A DNA stretch of 21,743 nucleotides from Acidiluteibacter sp965660325 (GTDB taxonomy: Bacteria; Bacteroidota; Bacteroidia; Flavobacteriales_E; Vicingaceae). Positions 7,062 to 16,742 of the stretch are shown one piece after another. The stretch lies in NCBI GenBank assembly GCA_965660325.1, contig CBFHZL010000035.1:1-21743 (forward strand), given 5' to 3'. Below the pieces are notes generated by a model. It was not told the origin of the DNA and did not search any database. It worked only from the letters and a program-made list of their open reading frames with translations. Within the stretch, counting starts at the first letter, position 1. Every line of letters begins with the position of its first letter. Both the position numbers and the translations under genes were made by a program.

Positions 7062-7708
7062 TAAGGAGCTAATCGGTTTACAGCCCAATTGCCATCCTCT
7101 TGGTGAAAAGCTAAACGGTCATGCAGCCTACTTGCGCGCCCTTGCCAAAATTCATAATTAATGGGTGTAATTAAATAGCCACCCCAGTGGTCAGGACGAG
7201 GAACGTCTTTTCCTTCGAACTTTTTTTCTAATTCAGCTACTCTTTCCTCTATGGTTCCTCGAGATGCGATAATACTGCTTTGATTGCTAGCCCAAGCTCC
7301 AATCTGACTAGAGCGTGGACGAGAATTGAAATAGTCATCGCTAACTTGCGCATCTACTTTGGTCACTTTTCCTTGAATCCTTACCTGACGATCTAAGTCA
7401 ATCCAATAGAAATTAACAGCTGCTATGGTGTTTTCTAATAAATCATTCCCTTTTTTGGATTGGTAGTTGGTAAAGAAGGTCAAACCATTTTCAGTAAAGT
7501 CCCTCAACAGCACCACACGAGAATCGGGCATTCCATCCTTTACAGTAGAAAGTACAAATGCATTTGGATCTTTCTCTTGATTTGCAATGGCATCTGCTAA
7601 CCATTGCTCCATTATTTCAACAGGGTTATGTGGTACATCCGTTAAATCTAAACTTCCGAAGTTAAATTCTCTTCGAACGGACTCCACGTTTTTTCTTACA
7701 TCTTCCAT
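7061..7708 (-). CDS. pdxH: Pyridoxamine 5'-phosphate oxidase
   Basis: Oxidises pyridoxine or pyridoxamine 5'-phosphate to pyridoxal 5'-phosphate with FMN, the last step of vitamin B6 synthesis and salvage, in the cytoplasm. 215 aa from ATG 7708 (MEDVRKNV), close to the usual 210-220 aa. A longer frame to 7729 would need GTG and adds only seven residues. Family motifs run the whole length: PNAFVLSTV, RVVLLRDF, FFTNYQSKKG, the phosphate/FMN site FNSRPRSSQIGAWASNQSS, RPDHWGGY, EFWQGRASRLHDR, and the invariant C-terminus VNRLAP. All expected residues appear intact. The stop codon overlaps the start of the glycosyltransferase gene (TAATG), so they form an operon; a metabolic link is not evident. 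Confidence 0.97.
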   Translation of the reverse strand: MEDVRKNVESVRREFNFGSLDLTDVPHNPVEIMEQWLADAIANQEKDPNAFVLSTVKDGMPDSRVVLLRDFTENGLTFFTNYQSKKGNDLLENTIAAVNFYWIDLDRQVRIQGKVTKVDAQVSDDYFNSRPRSSQIGAWASNQSSIIASRGTIEERVAELEKKFEGKDVPRPDHWGGYLITPINYEFWQGRASRLHDRLAFHQEDGNWAVNRLAP

Positions 7709-7807
7709 GGTATCAGTTTTAGCACCCACGCAGGGTTAATTGTATGCTGTAAAGGTCGGAAGAATTAAAAATACGTTAAAATTAAAAGGCATAAAAATGC
7801 GTTTTAT

Positions 7808-7815
7808 TATATTTG
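7808..7815 (+). promoter_or_regulatory. Predicted -7 element of yqgE
   Basis: TATATTTG fits TAnnTTTG exactly and lies 16 bases before the yqgE ATG, which would give a leader of about 10 bases. No TTTG is found at the expected -33 distance, so only half of the promoter is supported. Confidence 0.45.
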
Positions 7816-7831
7816 AGAAAAGTGCTCAACT

Positions 7832-8428
7832 ATGCCATTAAATCCATTAGATTACCGAATAAAAGATTTGAATAAACTGACTCCTGAAAAGGGCCGTTTA
7901 TTAATTGCTGAGCCCTTTATGCAAGACAACCACTTCAAGCGTTCGGTAATCTATTTGGTAGAGCAAGACGAAGGAAGCACCGTAGGACTAGTTCTCAATA
8001 GAACAGTAGGTTTAAAATTAAATGAAGTTATTAAAGACTTTCCGGAATTCGATGCAGAAGTTTATTTGGGCGGTCCAGTTCAATCAGAGCATTTGTTTTA
8101 TGTGCACACCAAAGGGTCTCTCATTCATGGAAGTATTCCTGTAGGAGATGGAGTTTATTGGGCAGGAGATTTTAGATCACTCAGAGGAGCTATCGAGCTA
8201 AACCTGATTCAACCGAATGAAATCCGCTTTTTCTTGGGCTATTCGGGTTGGGATAAGGGACAATTAGAAAGTGAGCTTAAAAGCGATTCATGGCTAATTT
8301 CCAGCTCGAATCACCAACTACTATTTGGCGATATTGATGCTGATGACTTATGGGCCACCATACTGAAAGACAAAGGAAACCAATACGCAATGATGGCTAA
8401 TTTTCCTGAAGATCCAAACTTCAACTAG
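7832..8428 (+). CDS. yqgE: YqgE/AlgH family protein (UPF0301)
   Basis: 198 aa, soluble. It matches the YqgE/AlgH family from start to end: KGRLLIAEPFMQDNHFKRSVIYLVE, then GTVGLVLNR-type (STVGLVLNR), then VYLGGPVQSEHLFYVH, GVYWAGDF, and RFFLGYSGWDKGQLESEL. Length is usual. The molecular role is not established; AlgH was named from alginate regulation in Pseudomonas, which should not be carried over here. It is transcribed divergently from pdxH, with 123 bases between the starts, and a -7 element lies close upstream of its ATG. Confidence 0.93.
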   Translation: MPLNPLDYRIKDLNKLTPEKGRLLIAEPFMQDNHFKRSVIYLVEQDEGSTVGLVLNRTVGLKLNEVIKDFPEFDAEVYLGGPVQSEHLFYVHTKGSLIHGSIPVGDGVYWAGDFRSLRGAIELNLIQPNEIRFFLGYSGWDKGQLESELKSDSWLISSSNHQLLFGDIDADDLWATILKDKGNQYAMMANFPEDPNFN

Positions 8429-8442
8429 TCAGTTCGTTTTAT

Positions 8443-8450
8443 TACATTTG
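8443..8450 (+). promoter_or_regulatory. Predicted -7 element of the YihY-like gene
   Basis: TACATTTG fits TAnnTTTG exactly. It lies 23 bases before the TTG start, in the 45-base gap after yqgE, and would give a leader of about 17 bases. No clear -33 TTTG was seen, so the call is tentative. Confidence 0.42.
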
Positions 8451-8473
8451 ACGGTTAACAATTTGCATTTCTA

Positions 8474-9364
8474 TTGAAAACCGTTTTTCAAAGTTTATTT
8501 CAGGCAATAGGTGAGTATAAAAAGTATAATCCGCTTGCTCTAGCATCCTCTACCGCATTCTTTTCATTGTTTGCTTTACCACCTATTTTAATTATAGTCA
8601 GCCAGTTTTTAGGCGCTATTACTACTCCTGAACAAGCAAACGGCAAACTTTTTATTGAATTAACCAATTATTTTGGTGAGCAGTCAGCTAATCAAGTAAA
8701 GCATGTCTTTACTAGTTTTCAATCGTTTGCTAAAGACGATCTTTCATCAATTCTAGCAACATTGTTTTTTATTTTTGTTTCTACCACGCTGATGAAAATA
8801 GTAAAGGATAGCATCAACCTTGTATGGGACTTTCGACCAAAGGCACATTACTCTTTTCTAATTGCTTTATTTGAACGGTTTCTATCTGTTCTTTTACTCT
8901 TTGTGGCCGGTATACTATTTCTACTTTCATTGATCTCTGATTCGGTACTTACCTTTCTTAGTTCATTTTTAATACAGTACAATCCTGATTTAAACATTTT
9001 AACCATCAAAATCATCAATGCTACCTTCTCCATAATTAGTATTTCTATATGGTTCAGTTTACTATTTCGAATTTTACCCAATGCGAAAAGCACCTTTAAG
9101 CCGGTTGTGGTAGGTGGTATTTGCACTGCTTTACTTTTTACATTAGGAAAATTCATTCTAGGAAGAGTATTAGTCAATAGCTCTATCAATTCGATTTTTG
9201 GTGCGTCAGGGAGTGCGGTACTTTTATTGCTGTTTGTATTTTACAGTTCATTAATTTTTTATTTTGGTGCAGTTTTTACAAAAATTTATGCTTCCTCAAT
9301 TAAAGAAGAAATAAAGCCTGGTATCTATGCTGTTAGAGTAAATACAAGTGAAGTTGATAGCTAG
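8474..9364 (+). CDS. YihY/virulence factor BrkB family membrane protein
   Basis: 296 aa from TTG at 8474; no ATG in a sensible place. About six hydrophobic segments are visible (around residues 35-50, 92-110, 132-155, 180-200, 212-235, 245-268), making it an inner-membrane protein. Family hallmarks are ALASSTAFFSLFALPP near the N-terminus, the FRILPNAKSTFKPVVVGG motif, then KFILGRVL and SIFGASGSAVLLLLFVFYSS with the final FGAVFTKIYA. The family was once called ribonuclease BN, a misassignment; its real function is unclear, with transport suggested. It is 45 bases after yqgE with its own -7 element and 47 bases before tamB, so all three may be partly co-transcribed. Confidence 0.9.
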   Translation: MKTVFQSLFQAIGEYKKYNPLALASSTAFFSLFALPPILIIVSQFLGAITTPEQANGKLFIELTNYFGEQSANQVKHVFTSFQSFAKDDLSSILATLFFIFVSTTLMKIVKDSINLVWDFRPKAHYSFLIALFERFLSVLLLFVAGILFLLSLISDSVLTFLSSFLIQYNPDLNILTIKIINATFSIISISIWFSLLFRILPNAKSTFKPVVVGGICTALLFTLGKFILGRVLVNSSINSIFGASGSAVLLLLFVFYSSLIFYFGAVFTKIYASSIKEEIKPGIYAVRVNTSEVDS

Positions 9365-9411
9365 GCATTTTTGTTGCACTATACCGTTTATAATTTAACG
9401 ACAATAAATAA

Positions 9412-12400
9412 TTGACCACATTTAAAAAAGCACTTCGATATTTACTCATTCTATTGGGAGTGCTTTTGTTGTTGGTGTCTGCGCTTATATTCTCGATTCG
9501 ATTACCGGTCGTTCAAAACTATCTCACCTCACAAGCAATTGATTTTGTATCATCTAAAACAAAATCAACTATTTCCCTCGATCGCATATACATCGGTTTT
9601 TTTAATTCGGCAGTCATTGAAGGCTTGTACGTAGAAGACGAGAAAAAAGACACCTTAGCCTATATAGGATACGCTGCTGTCGACATCGATATCTTTTCAT
9701 TAGTGGGTAAAAAAATCAACATCTCAATGGTGGAATTAACCAATAGCACCGTTAACTTATCGACTACTACAAAATCGCCTGACTATAATTTTCAATTTAT
9801 CGTTGATGCTTTTGCAAGTGATTCCGTGGCTGAGCCCACCACTAAGCCTGACACTGCTTCAGAGCCATGGACTTTTGGCGTAGAAGAAGTTTTACTGTCC
9901 AACATTAATTTTCGATACGACGATCAATATAACGGCATTTTAGCAGAAACTGCTCTATCTGAGTTGCGTATTGAATTAAACGAGTTGGACTTAGCAAGTA
10001 ATCGATTTGATGTAAAGGAATTGATCCTTTCCAATACAGAAACGAACGTGACCATGGGTCCATCATTTGCTCCTGAAGACACCTCAGCAAGCGAACCATC
10101 TGCCTTTAAAATGAAAGCAGAAACCATTAACGTAATCAACAATACGTTCACTTATGCAGATGAAGTTGGAAAAATGAATCTCGATACTGAAATTGGCGAA
10201 CTAAGCGTTGGTGTAGAAGAAATAGATTTACTTCAGCAATTGGTCGACATATCAGCAATCGATTTGAGCAAATCTTCCATCGACTTTGTGCAAAATGAAT
10301 TCGAAGTGAACAGCGAAAATATAGATAGCACTTCTACCGATAGCATACCACCTAGCGATGATTGGCAGGTGACACTTGCAAAACTCACAATTGATTCCAC
10401 AAAGTTTAATTACGATGATCATAACAGCGCACCAGTAGCAGCAGGAATGGACTTTAGCCACCTCGGGATAATCCTCGAGGAAGTGGACATGAATGCTATT
10501 CGATACCATGGCTTGGCCGATATTCTATTTGAAGTAAATCAATTAATGGTGACCGAACAATCGGGTTTTGGACTAGCAAATACGCAACTTAACTTTAGCC
10601 TATCAGAACACGACCTATCAGTCGATAAGATAAACATAAAAAGTACTAACGGTACACAAATCAGTCATGCTGTTGCCTTACATTTTGAATCATTAGCAAA
10701 AGTTGCTGAACCGATTGAGGAATTGGGAATTGATCTACAACTCAACCAAAGCTCCTTTAGTTTAAAAGACCTCAGCTATTTTAGCCCTGAACTTTCTACC
10801 AATGAATTTATAGCACCGCTGATAAATGAGCGAATAAACATAACGGCAGCAATAAATGGTCAAGTGAAAAACTTGCTTATTGACAATATAAACATCTCTG
10901 TTTTAAATCAAACTAGCTTAAAGCTGCATGGAACAGTTAAGGAGGCTACCAATTTGGGAGCATTACAACTGGCGATTATCCTTGATGAAATCAAAACTAG
11001 CCGTAATAACCTGCAGCGACTATTGCCGAAAAACACCTTACCTACCTCAATAAACCTGCCTACGAATATGGCGATGAATGGGGAAGCAAATGGCGGCTTG
11101 AACGATTTAAAAAGTCAACTTAACTTGACGACTACGCTAGGTAATCTAGGACTAAATGCACAGGTTAAAAATGGTGCAAAGAACCTAGATAGCTTGAGTT
11201 ACCTTGCAGAAATAACAACCAATCAACTAAAATTAGGAGAATTACTTAACGATACCAATTTTAACACGGTAGCCCTTGAAGCGAAGGTAAAAGGAAAAGG
11301 GATTGATCCCGAGCAGCTGACGATGGAAGCTGAAGCAACCGTAAAAGATTTCGAATATAACCGTTACCGCTATGCACCCTATCAATTGCAAGCCCAGTTT
11401 GAAAATGAGGCTTTATCATGGACATCATCCATGAGGGATACCAATTTGCTCTTTGATTTAAATGGAGCCGTTACGTTGGCAGAAGCAGCATCAAATTATC
11501 AGGTAGACTTTAATTTAATTGGCGCAGATTTTCAATTGCTCAATTTAATTGAGGATGATACCCGATTGAAACTTAAATTAAGTGCTGACCTCACGGGAAA
11601 TACCATTGACAATATTATAGGAAAAGTGGATATGCGCGGTTTCCAAATCCTTCGGAATGATGAGATCTATCAAGTTGACTCCTTACTTTTTGTCTCATTT
11701 AAAGATAGCAGCAATAGCAACATTCAGCTTAACTCTGATATTGTTAGCGGCTTTTTTAAAGGAAATATACAGCTCTCGACCTTGGGCACATCTATGACAG
11801 ATTTCTTTAAAGGCTACTATGATGATTCCTTACAATCGCAATTAAAAGAAGACAATCAAGCCTTTAGTTTTGATTTAAAGTTGGTCAACAATCCGCTCAT
11901 TAATGAAGTTCTTTTGACTGATTTGGAAAAATTTGAAGACAGTTATATCAATGGTGAGTTTAGCGCAAAGGATAATCACTTTGAAGTTAACGCATCATTT
12001 CCCAAAACAGTTTATGGGGGAATTAATTTAGATAGTCTTTTATTCTTTGCAAATGCCGATGGAAAAAGCCTTGACTATGAATTGAGCATCAAAAACCTAA
12101 ATCAAGGTGACTTTTTATTGAAACGTTTGTCCATTCTCGGAAATACTAAAGCAGACACTTTGTTTACTCGGCTTATCCAACAAGAAGTTGGTCAGCCTGC
12201 TGCCTACCTACTTGCCGCAAAGTCATTTAAAAACAATGAGAACATCCGAGTAGCTTTTGCAGCAGATACGACTATTATTAATAAAAATAGGTGGGAAATT
12301 GCTCCTAACAGTTACATTGAATTCGGAGAACAACTGTTGATTGATTTTTCAATGGCGCACGAAGGAGAGCAACTGAGTGTTAAAAATGACTCCATCAATA

Positions 12401-14409
12401 CCAACCTACTTGAATTAGACTTTAACCGTTTTAAAATTCAAAACTTAGTCAATCTGGTTAAATCAGCAGAAGCTGATAGCGTACGTATTGTCTCCGGAAA
12501 GTTAAATGGACAAAGTCAGGTGAATTTGCTTCCAAACAGCATTGGCTTTGAAGCCGATTTATCCCTTACAGATTTAAAACTATTCGAAGAAAAAGTCGGT
12601 AACATCGACATTAATGCCAACAAGGTTAAAAGCGTGTATGAAATGATGGCCTCCTTTTCCGGAAATGAAAATGATGTGACCATTAAAGGAACTTACACCG
12701 AGGGAGATGCGTTGGATTTTAATGCGCGTATTGAGCAATTAAGCATACCTACGATTGCAGCTTTTACAGACGGACAACTCAAACGCTCGTCGGGAAACTT
12801 GTCCGGTAATTTCGACATTCGGGGAACGGTTGACAATCCAGACATTTCAGGAAACCTGAATTTCATCAACGTTAAGTTTTACTCTCCGTATCTGAATACC
12901 AAATACACCCTTAAAAATGAGCGCATTGAAATTGCTGATGAAAAACTAGAATTTAAGCAGTTTACCGTAAAAGATAGTATTGGGAATAACTTTAAAGTAG
13001 GTGGTGGTATTTCATTGAACGATTTTGAAAATATTGCATTTGATGTGAACATCAAGAGCAAAAACTTTCAGGCACTGAACACAACCAAAGAAGACAAAAA
13101 TGATTTGTTCTATGGAAAAGTGTTGTTCAGTAGTGATATTACTCTAAAGGGTGACATCAATAAACCCATCGTCAGCGCTAAACTAAAACTCAATAAAGGA
13201 ACGGATTTTACCTTTGTGCTTCCTGAGTCTGATCCATCGGAAGTAAGTCAAAAAGGTGTTATTGTATTTGTTGACAAAGACCAGAACCTGTCGGATATTT
13301 TTAGTCGGGAAAAGAAGACAGATACCGTAAAAGCGGACATTACAGGAATAGACGTAGTTGCTCAAATCGAAATTGATGAATCGACCAACCTCAATATCAT
13401 CATTGATCCTATAGCAGGAGATAAACTAACATTAAAAGGTGGTGGAACGCTAAATAGTCAAATTGATCCCAGCGGTAACATTAGCCTAACTGGACGCTAC
13501 ACCATTAATGATGGAAAATACAACCTCACACTATATGACTTGGTAAAAAGAGATTTTTTAATTGAGAAAGGAAGCTCCATTACGTGGACCGGTGATCCCT
13601 TGAAAGCCGATTTGGATATTTCTGCTATTTATGAAGTAAAAACTTCTCCTATCGATTTATTGAGCAATCAAAGTGGATCCCTATCTGAGTCGGAGCGGCT
13701 AGCCTATCAAGAGCAACTTCCATTTTTAGTTTCTTTAAATATGGATGATGAACTCATGAGCCCAACAATTTCTTTCGACATCGACCTTGAGGATGACAAA
13801 AAAGGAGCATTAAATGGGTTGGTTTACGCCAAACTACAAGAGTTGAATCAATCTGAAAACGAATTAAATAAACAGGTGTTTACATTGATTATTCTCAATC
13901 GATTTATCTCTACGGGTAACTTTACCAACCAAAGTGATGGTGCTAATATGGCCCGTAGTTCAGTGAGTAAAATCATGAATCAACAATTGAATCGTCTTTC
14001 TGACAAATACATCAAAGGTGTTAACTTAGAGCTAAATCTAGACAGCTATGAAGGATACAATGCGGAGCAAGGAGATTTTGAAGGCAGAACAGAGTTGAAT
14101 CTAGCGGTGAGCAAGTCGTTTTTAAATGATCGTATTGCCGTAAAAGTTGGAGGTGATGTTGATTTAGAAGGCGAACGTGCTAGACAAAATACCATCAGTG
14201 ATTTTGCAGGAGATGTCAGTATAGAATACATGATTACACCAGACGGCCGTTACAAAGCGAAACTGTATCGGGATAACCTGTTTGAAGGAGTACTTGAAGG
14301 TGACATCGTAGAAACTGGTGTTTCCTTGATTTACAACCGTGACTATGATACTGCAAAAGAATTATTTCGAAAACCAGAAGAATTAAAAGTAGCGCGCGAT
14401 GAAGAGTAA
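9412..14409 (+). CDS. tamB: Translocation and assembly module subunit TamB
   Basis: 1665 aa, longer than E. coli TamB (about 1259). TTG start (9412) places an N-terminal inner-membrane anchor at about residues 8-31 (LLILLGVLLLLVSALIF), followed by a long beta-strand-rich periplasmic region of AsmA-like repeats. This is expected to form a hydrophobic groove (beta-taco) bridging inner and outer membranes. The C-terminal TamB/DUF490 domain is recognisable over roughly residues 1200-1650: LKGGGTLNSQIDPSGNISLTGRY, the strand FTLIILNRFISTG, and a final NYDTAKEL-like RDYDTAKELFRKPEE. In this family it works with an Omp85 protein in outer-membrane protein insertion and possibly lipid transport. tamL follows with an 11-base overlap, supporting a shared complex and coupled translation. 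Confidence 0.93.
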   Translation: MTTFKKALRYLLILLGVLLLLVSALIFSIRLPVVQNYLTSQAIDFVSSKTKSTISLDRIYIGFFNSAVIEGLYVEDEKKDTLAYIGYAAVDIDIFSLVGKKINISMVELTNSTVNLSTTTKSPDYNFQFIVDAFASDSVAEPTTKPDTASEPWTFGVEEVLLSNINFRYDDQYNGILAETALSELRIELNELDLASNRFDVKELILSNTETNVTMGPSFAPEDTSASEPSAFKMKAETINVINNTFTYADEVGKMNLDTEIGELSVGVEEIDLLQQLVDISAIDLSKSSIDFVQNEFEVNSENIDSTSTDSIPPSDDWQVTLAKLTIDSTKFNYDDHNSAPVAAGMDFSHLGIILEEVDMNAIRYHGLADILFEVNQLMVTEQSGFGLANTQLNFSLSEHDLSVDKINIKSTNGTQISHAVALHFESLAKVAEPIEELGIDLQLNQSSFSLKDLSYFSPELSTNEFIAPLINERINITAAINGQVKNLLIDNINISVLNQTSLKLHGTVKEATNLGALQLAIILDEIKTSRNNLQRLLPKNTLPTSINLPTNMAMNGEANGGLNDLKSQLNLTTTLGNLGLNAQVKNGAKNLDSLSYLAEITTNQLKLGELLNDTNFNTVALEAKVKGKGIDPEQLTMEAEATVKDFEYNRYRYAPYQLQAQFENEALSWTSSMRDTNLLFDLNGAVTLAEAASNYQVDFNLIGADFQLLNLIEDDTRLKLKLSADLTGNTIDNIIGKVDMRGFQILRNDEIYQVDSLLFVSFKDSSNSNIQLNSDIVSGFFKGNIQLSTLGTSMTDFFKGYYDDSLQSQLKEDNQAFSFDLKLVNNPLINEVLLTDLEKFEDSYINGEFSAKDNHFEVNASFPKTVYGGINLDSLLFFANADGKSLDYELSIKNLNQGDFLLKRLSILGNTKADTLFTRLIQQEVGQPAAYLLAAKSFKNNENIRVAFAADTTIINKNRWEIAPNSYIEFGEQLLIDFSMAHEGEQLSVKNDSINTNLLELDFNRFKIQNLVNLVKSAEADSVRIVSGKLNGQSQVNLLPNSIGFEADLSLTDLKLFEEKVGNIDINANKVKSVYEMMASFSGNENDVTIKGTYTEGDALDFNARIEQLSIPTIAAFTDGQLKRSSGNLSGNFDIRGTVDNPDISGNLNFINVKFYSPYLNTKYTLKNERIEIADEKLEFKQFTVKDSIGNNFKVGGGISLNDFENIAFDVNIKSKNFQALNTTKEDKNDLFYGKVLFSSDITLKGDINKPIVSAKLKLNKGTDFTFVLPESDPSEVSQKGVIVFVDKDQNLSDIFSREKKTDTVKADITGIDVVAQIEIDESTNLNIIIDPIAGDKLTLKGGGTLNSQIDPSGNISLTGRYTINDGKYNLTLYDLVKRDFLIEKGSSITWTGDPLKADLDISAIYEVKTSPIDLLSNQSGSLSESERLAYQEQLPFLVSLNMDDELMSPTISFDIDLEDDKKGALNGLVYAKLQELNQSENELNKQVFTLIILNRFISTGNFTNQSDGANMARSSVSKIMNQQLNRLSDKYIKGVNLELNLDSYEGYNAEQGDFEGRTELNLAVSKSFLNDRIAVKVGGDVDLEGERARQNTISDFAGDVSIEYMITPDGRYKAKLYRDNLFEGVLEGDIVETGVSLIYNRDYDTAKELFRKPEELKVARDEE

Positions 14410-16699
14410 ACAGTTCCTTTTCTGGTGTACACTTTTTGCAGCGCTCATTTTGGTGAGTTGCAACAACACCAAGCACCTCAAACCTGATGAAGTGTTATAC
14501 ACCGGTGCTACTACTAAAGTTGATGGCAAAAAAGCGGGAGACATTGATAGCGAAGTATCATCTGTGATAAAGCCTGAACCCAATTCCACTGCATTTAGCG
14601 CTTTGCGAATAAAATTATGGCTTTACAACCAGATAAAGGAACCAAAAAAAGACAAAGGTCTAAGGTATAATCTGAAGTATAAAATTGGAGAACCTCCTGT
14701 ATTGATGGAGCAAGTTGATCCAGAGCGGACGGTTGATCTGATTAAAAATCGATTAATCAACAAAGGATATTTCTACCCAAAAGTGACGGCAGAAGTAAAA
14801 ACAAAAAAGAACGAGCAGAAAGCAGCAGTTGAGTACACCATAAAACTAGGACAGCACTACACTATAAAAGAGGTGAACTACCCTACAGACAGTATCCGAT
14901 TGACTGAAATAATTCGAGAACAGCAAGTGAATAGCCTCATCCGCAGTGGCGATGGTTTTAACCTCGATCGATTGAAAGAAGAGCGCAGCCGCTTAAATAC
15001 TATTTTAAAAGACTCCGGTTACTTCTATTTTAATGAAGACTTTTTACTGTGGGAAATTGATTCTACATTCAATGGAGAAGTAAAAGTTTATCTAGAAATA
15101 AAGAATAACCTGAAGGATAAAGCGCTTGCAGTATATGATATAAAATCCATTTATATTAATCCAAATTATGACTTGAGTGACTCCACCAACTTTGATTTAG
15201 TCGATACACTAGATTTGGGTAACGTGTATTATTTGGAAAAAGACAGCATTTATCGTCCACGTATCATTAGTAACATCGTTACCTTAAAAAAGGATGCTCA
15301 TTACAACAGGAACTTACATAACCTTACCCTAGAACATTTTACTACGCTAGGACCATTCAAATTTGTCAACATCAACTTTAAGGAAGCCGAAGATGAGGCA
15401 CACCTATTAAATACCATTATCAACCTCACTCCTTTGCCAAAAAAATCGTTGAGAGGAGAACTGTCTGCCACCTCCAAGTCCAATAACTTTGTGGGCTCAT
15501 CCATAGAAGCGAGTTACACCAATCGTAACTTTTTTAGAGGAGCAGAACTCTTTAAAGCGAACATTAACTTCGGCTTTGAAACCCAATTGATTGAAAATGC
15601 AAAAGGATTAAACTCCTATGACATTGGTACAGAATTAGAATTGAATATTCCTCGGTTTATTTCGCCTTTTAATGTCAATTTTAAAAGTCAAAAGTTCTTA
15701 CCAAAGACCGTTATTAAAGCAGGGTATCGAACATTAAATCGAGTACAATTTTATCAAATGAATTCTATTAATGCCTCTTTTGGTTACCGATGGAAACAAA
15801 AGTCGAGTATTTCGCATACGCTTTATCCACTTAATTTTACGTATGCTCAGCTCGGTAATACCACCGATGAGTTTGAGCAAACCCTTAATGATAACCCTAC
15901 CTTAAGAAGAAGCTTTGAAGAACAATTTATTCTAGGAACATCCTACACCATTGAATACGATAGTCGATTAAAAGTAGAAAAGAAACACAATTATTATTTG
16001 CGGTTATCAGCAGAAGCTGCAGGAAATACCTTCCATTTAGGTGCACAAATCATCAACCCTGAAAACGATGGAAGCTATGACATATTGGGGTTACCATTTA
16101 GTCAATTTGTTCGATCGGAACTGACATTTAAATACCATTTAAACATCGATGACAATAATCGATTGGTAGGAAGAATTATTGCCGGTGTAGGCGTTCCTAT
16201 AGGCAATTCTAATACGCTGCCCTACATTAAGCAATTCTTTATTGGCGGTAGTAACAGTATACGAGCATTTCAAGCAAGAACATTAGGTCCCGGAACATTT
16301 CAATTGCCTGAGAGTAATCAGCGTAATGCCATCTTTTTAGATCAATCAGGTGATTTAAAACTAGAGGCCAACTTAGAATACCGCTTTAATATAATCAGTG
16401 TGCTAAAGGGCGCCTTGTTTGCAGATGCAGGTAATGTATGGTTGATCGATGAGGACAACTCCAAGCCAGGTGGCGAATTTAATATAGACGATTTTTATCA
16501 AGAAATTGCCATGGGCGTCGGTTCCGGACTTCGGGTAGATGCTTCCTTTTTTGTGCTTCGATTAGACGTTGCATTCCCCATTCGTAAGCCATTTTTACCT
16601 GAAAACAAGCGATGGACACTTAATGATATCCAATTGGGCGATAAAGACTGGCGACAAGATAATTTAGTATTCAATATTGCGATTGGATACCCATTTTAA
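14399..16699 (+). CDS. tamL: TamL-type Omp85 outer-membrane lipoprotein (BamA/TamA family)
   Basis: 766 aa. Signal peptide with a perfect lipobox L18-V19-S20-C21, so it is lipidated, unlike TamA or BamA of Proteobacteria; this matches the Bacteroidota-specific TamL variant. Residues about 25-320 contain POTRA-like repeats (e.g. LIKNRLINKGYFYPKVTAEV, with the G-Y-F motif). From about residue 340 an Omp85 beta-barrel follows, with the lock motif I621-R622-A623-F624 in GGSNSIRAF, FADAGNVW, and a C-terminal aromatic residue (IAIGYPF). Arg622 should sit in the barrel lumen. It partners with the adjacent tamB, overlapping its end by 11 bases (14399-14409). The stop codon is immediately followed by an A/T hairpin that may end the transcript. 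Confidence 0.93.
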   Translation: MKSKQFLFWCTLFAALILVSCNNTKHLKPDEVLYTGATTKVDGKKAGDIDSEVSSVIKPEPNSTAFSALRIKLWLYNQIKEPKKDKGLRYNLKYKIGEPPVLMEQVDPERTVDLIKNRLINKGYFYPKVTAEVKTKKNEQKAAVEYTIKLGQHYTIKEVNYPTDSIRLTEIIREQQVNSLIRSGDGFNLDRLKEERSRLNTILKDSGYFYFNEDFLLWEIDSTFNGEVKVYLEIKNNLKDKALAVYDIKSIYINPNYDLSDSTNFDLVDTLDLGNVYYLEKDSIYRPRIISNIVTLKKDAHYNRNLHNLTLEHFTTLGPFKFVNINFKEAEDEAHLLNTIINLTPLPKKSLRGELSATSKSNNFVGSSIEASYTNRNFFRGAELFKANINFGFETQLIENAKGLNSYDIGTELELNIPRFISPFNVNFKSQKFLPKTVIKAGYRTLNRVQFYQMNSINASFGYRWKQKSSISHTLYPLNFTYAQLGNTTDEFEQTLNDNPTLRRSFEEQFILGTSYTIEYDSRLKVEKKHNYYLRLSAEAAGNTFHLGAQIINPENDGSYDILGLPFSQFVRSELTFKYHLNIDDNNRLVGRIIAGVGVPIGNSNTLPYIKQFFIGGSNSIRAFQARTLGPGTFQLPESNQRNAIFLDQSGDLKLEANLEYRFNIISVLKGALFADAGNVWLIDEDNSKPGGEFNIDDFYQEIAMGVGSGLRVDASFFVLRLDVAFPIRKPFLPENKRWTLNDIQLGDKDWRQDNLVFNIAIGYPF

Positions 16700-16742
16700 A
16701 TTTTTTTTCAAAAAAAAATCACTTTTTTTTTGAAAAAAAATT
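16699..16742. terminator. 20-bp nearly pure A/T hairpin after tamL, candidate bidirectional terminator
   Basis: Two 20-base arms (16699-16718 and 16723-16742) are exact reverse complements around a TCAC loop. Each arm is a T8/C/A9-type tract with only one C-G pair, and the left arm begins in the last base of the tamL stop codon. T runs flank both sides, so it could terminate in either direction, but the stem is far less GC-rich than the other terminators here. The structure is certain; the role is inferred. Confidence 0.6.

Noticed and set aside
7062..7088. Upstream start for the glycosyltransferase (nine extra residues)
   Set aside because: The TAATG overlap with the pdxH stop at 7061 is the more natural start, and the extra residues are translated from the conserved end of pdxH.
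10458..10490. Imperfect palindrome CCTCGGGATAATCCTCGAGG and flanks within tamB
   Set aside because: Mismatched, inside a long coding region, and easily explained by codon content.
9905..10509. Several 60-85 codon minus-strand frames opposite tamB
   Set aside because: Antisense shadows of a gene with strong family evidence; none has a start or domain support.
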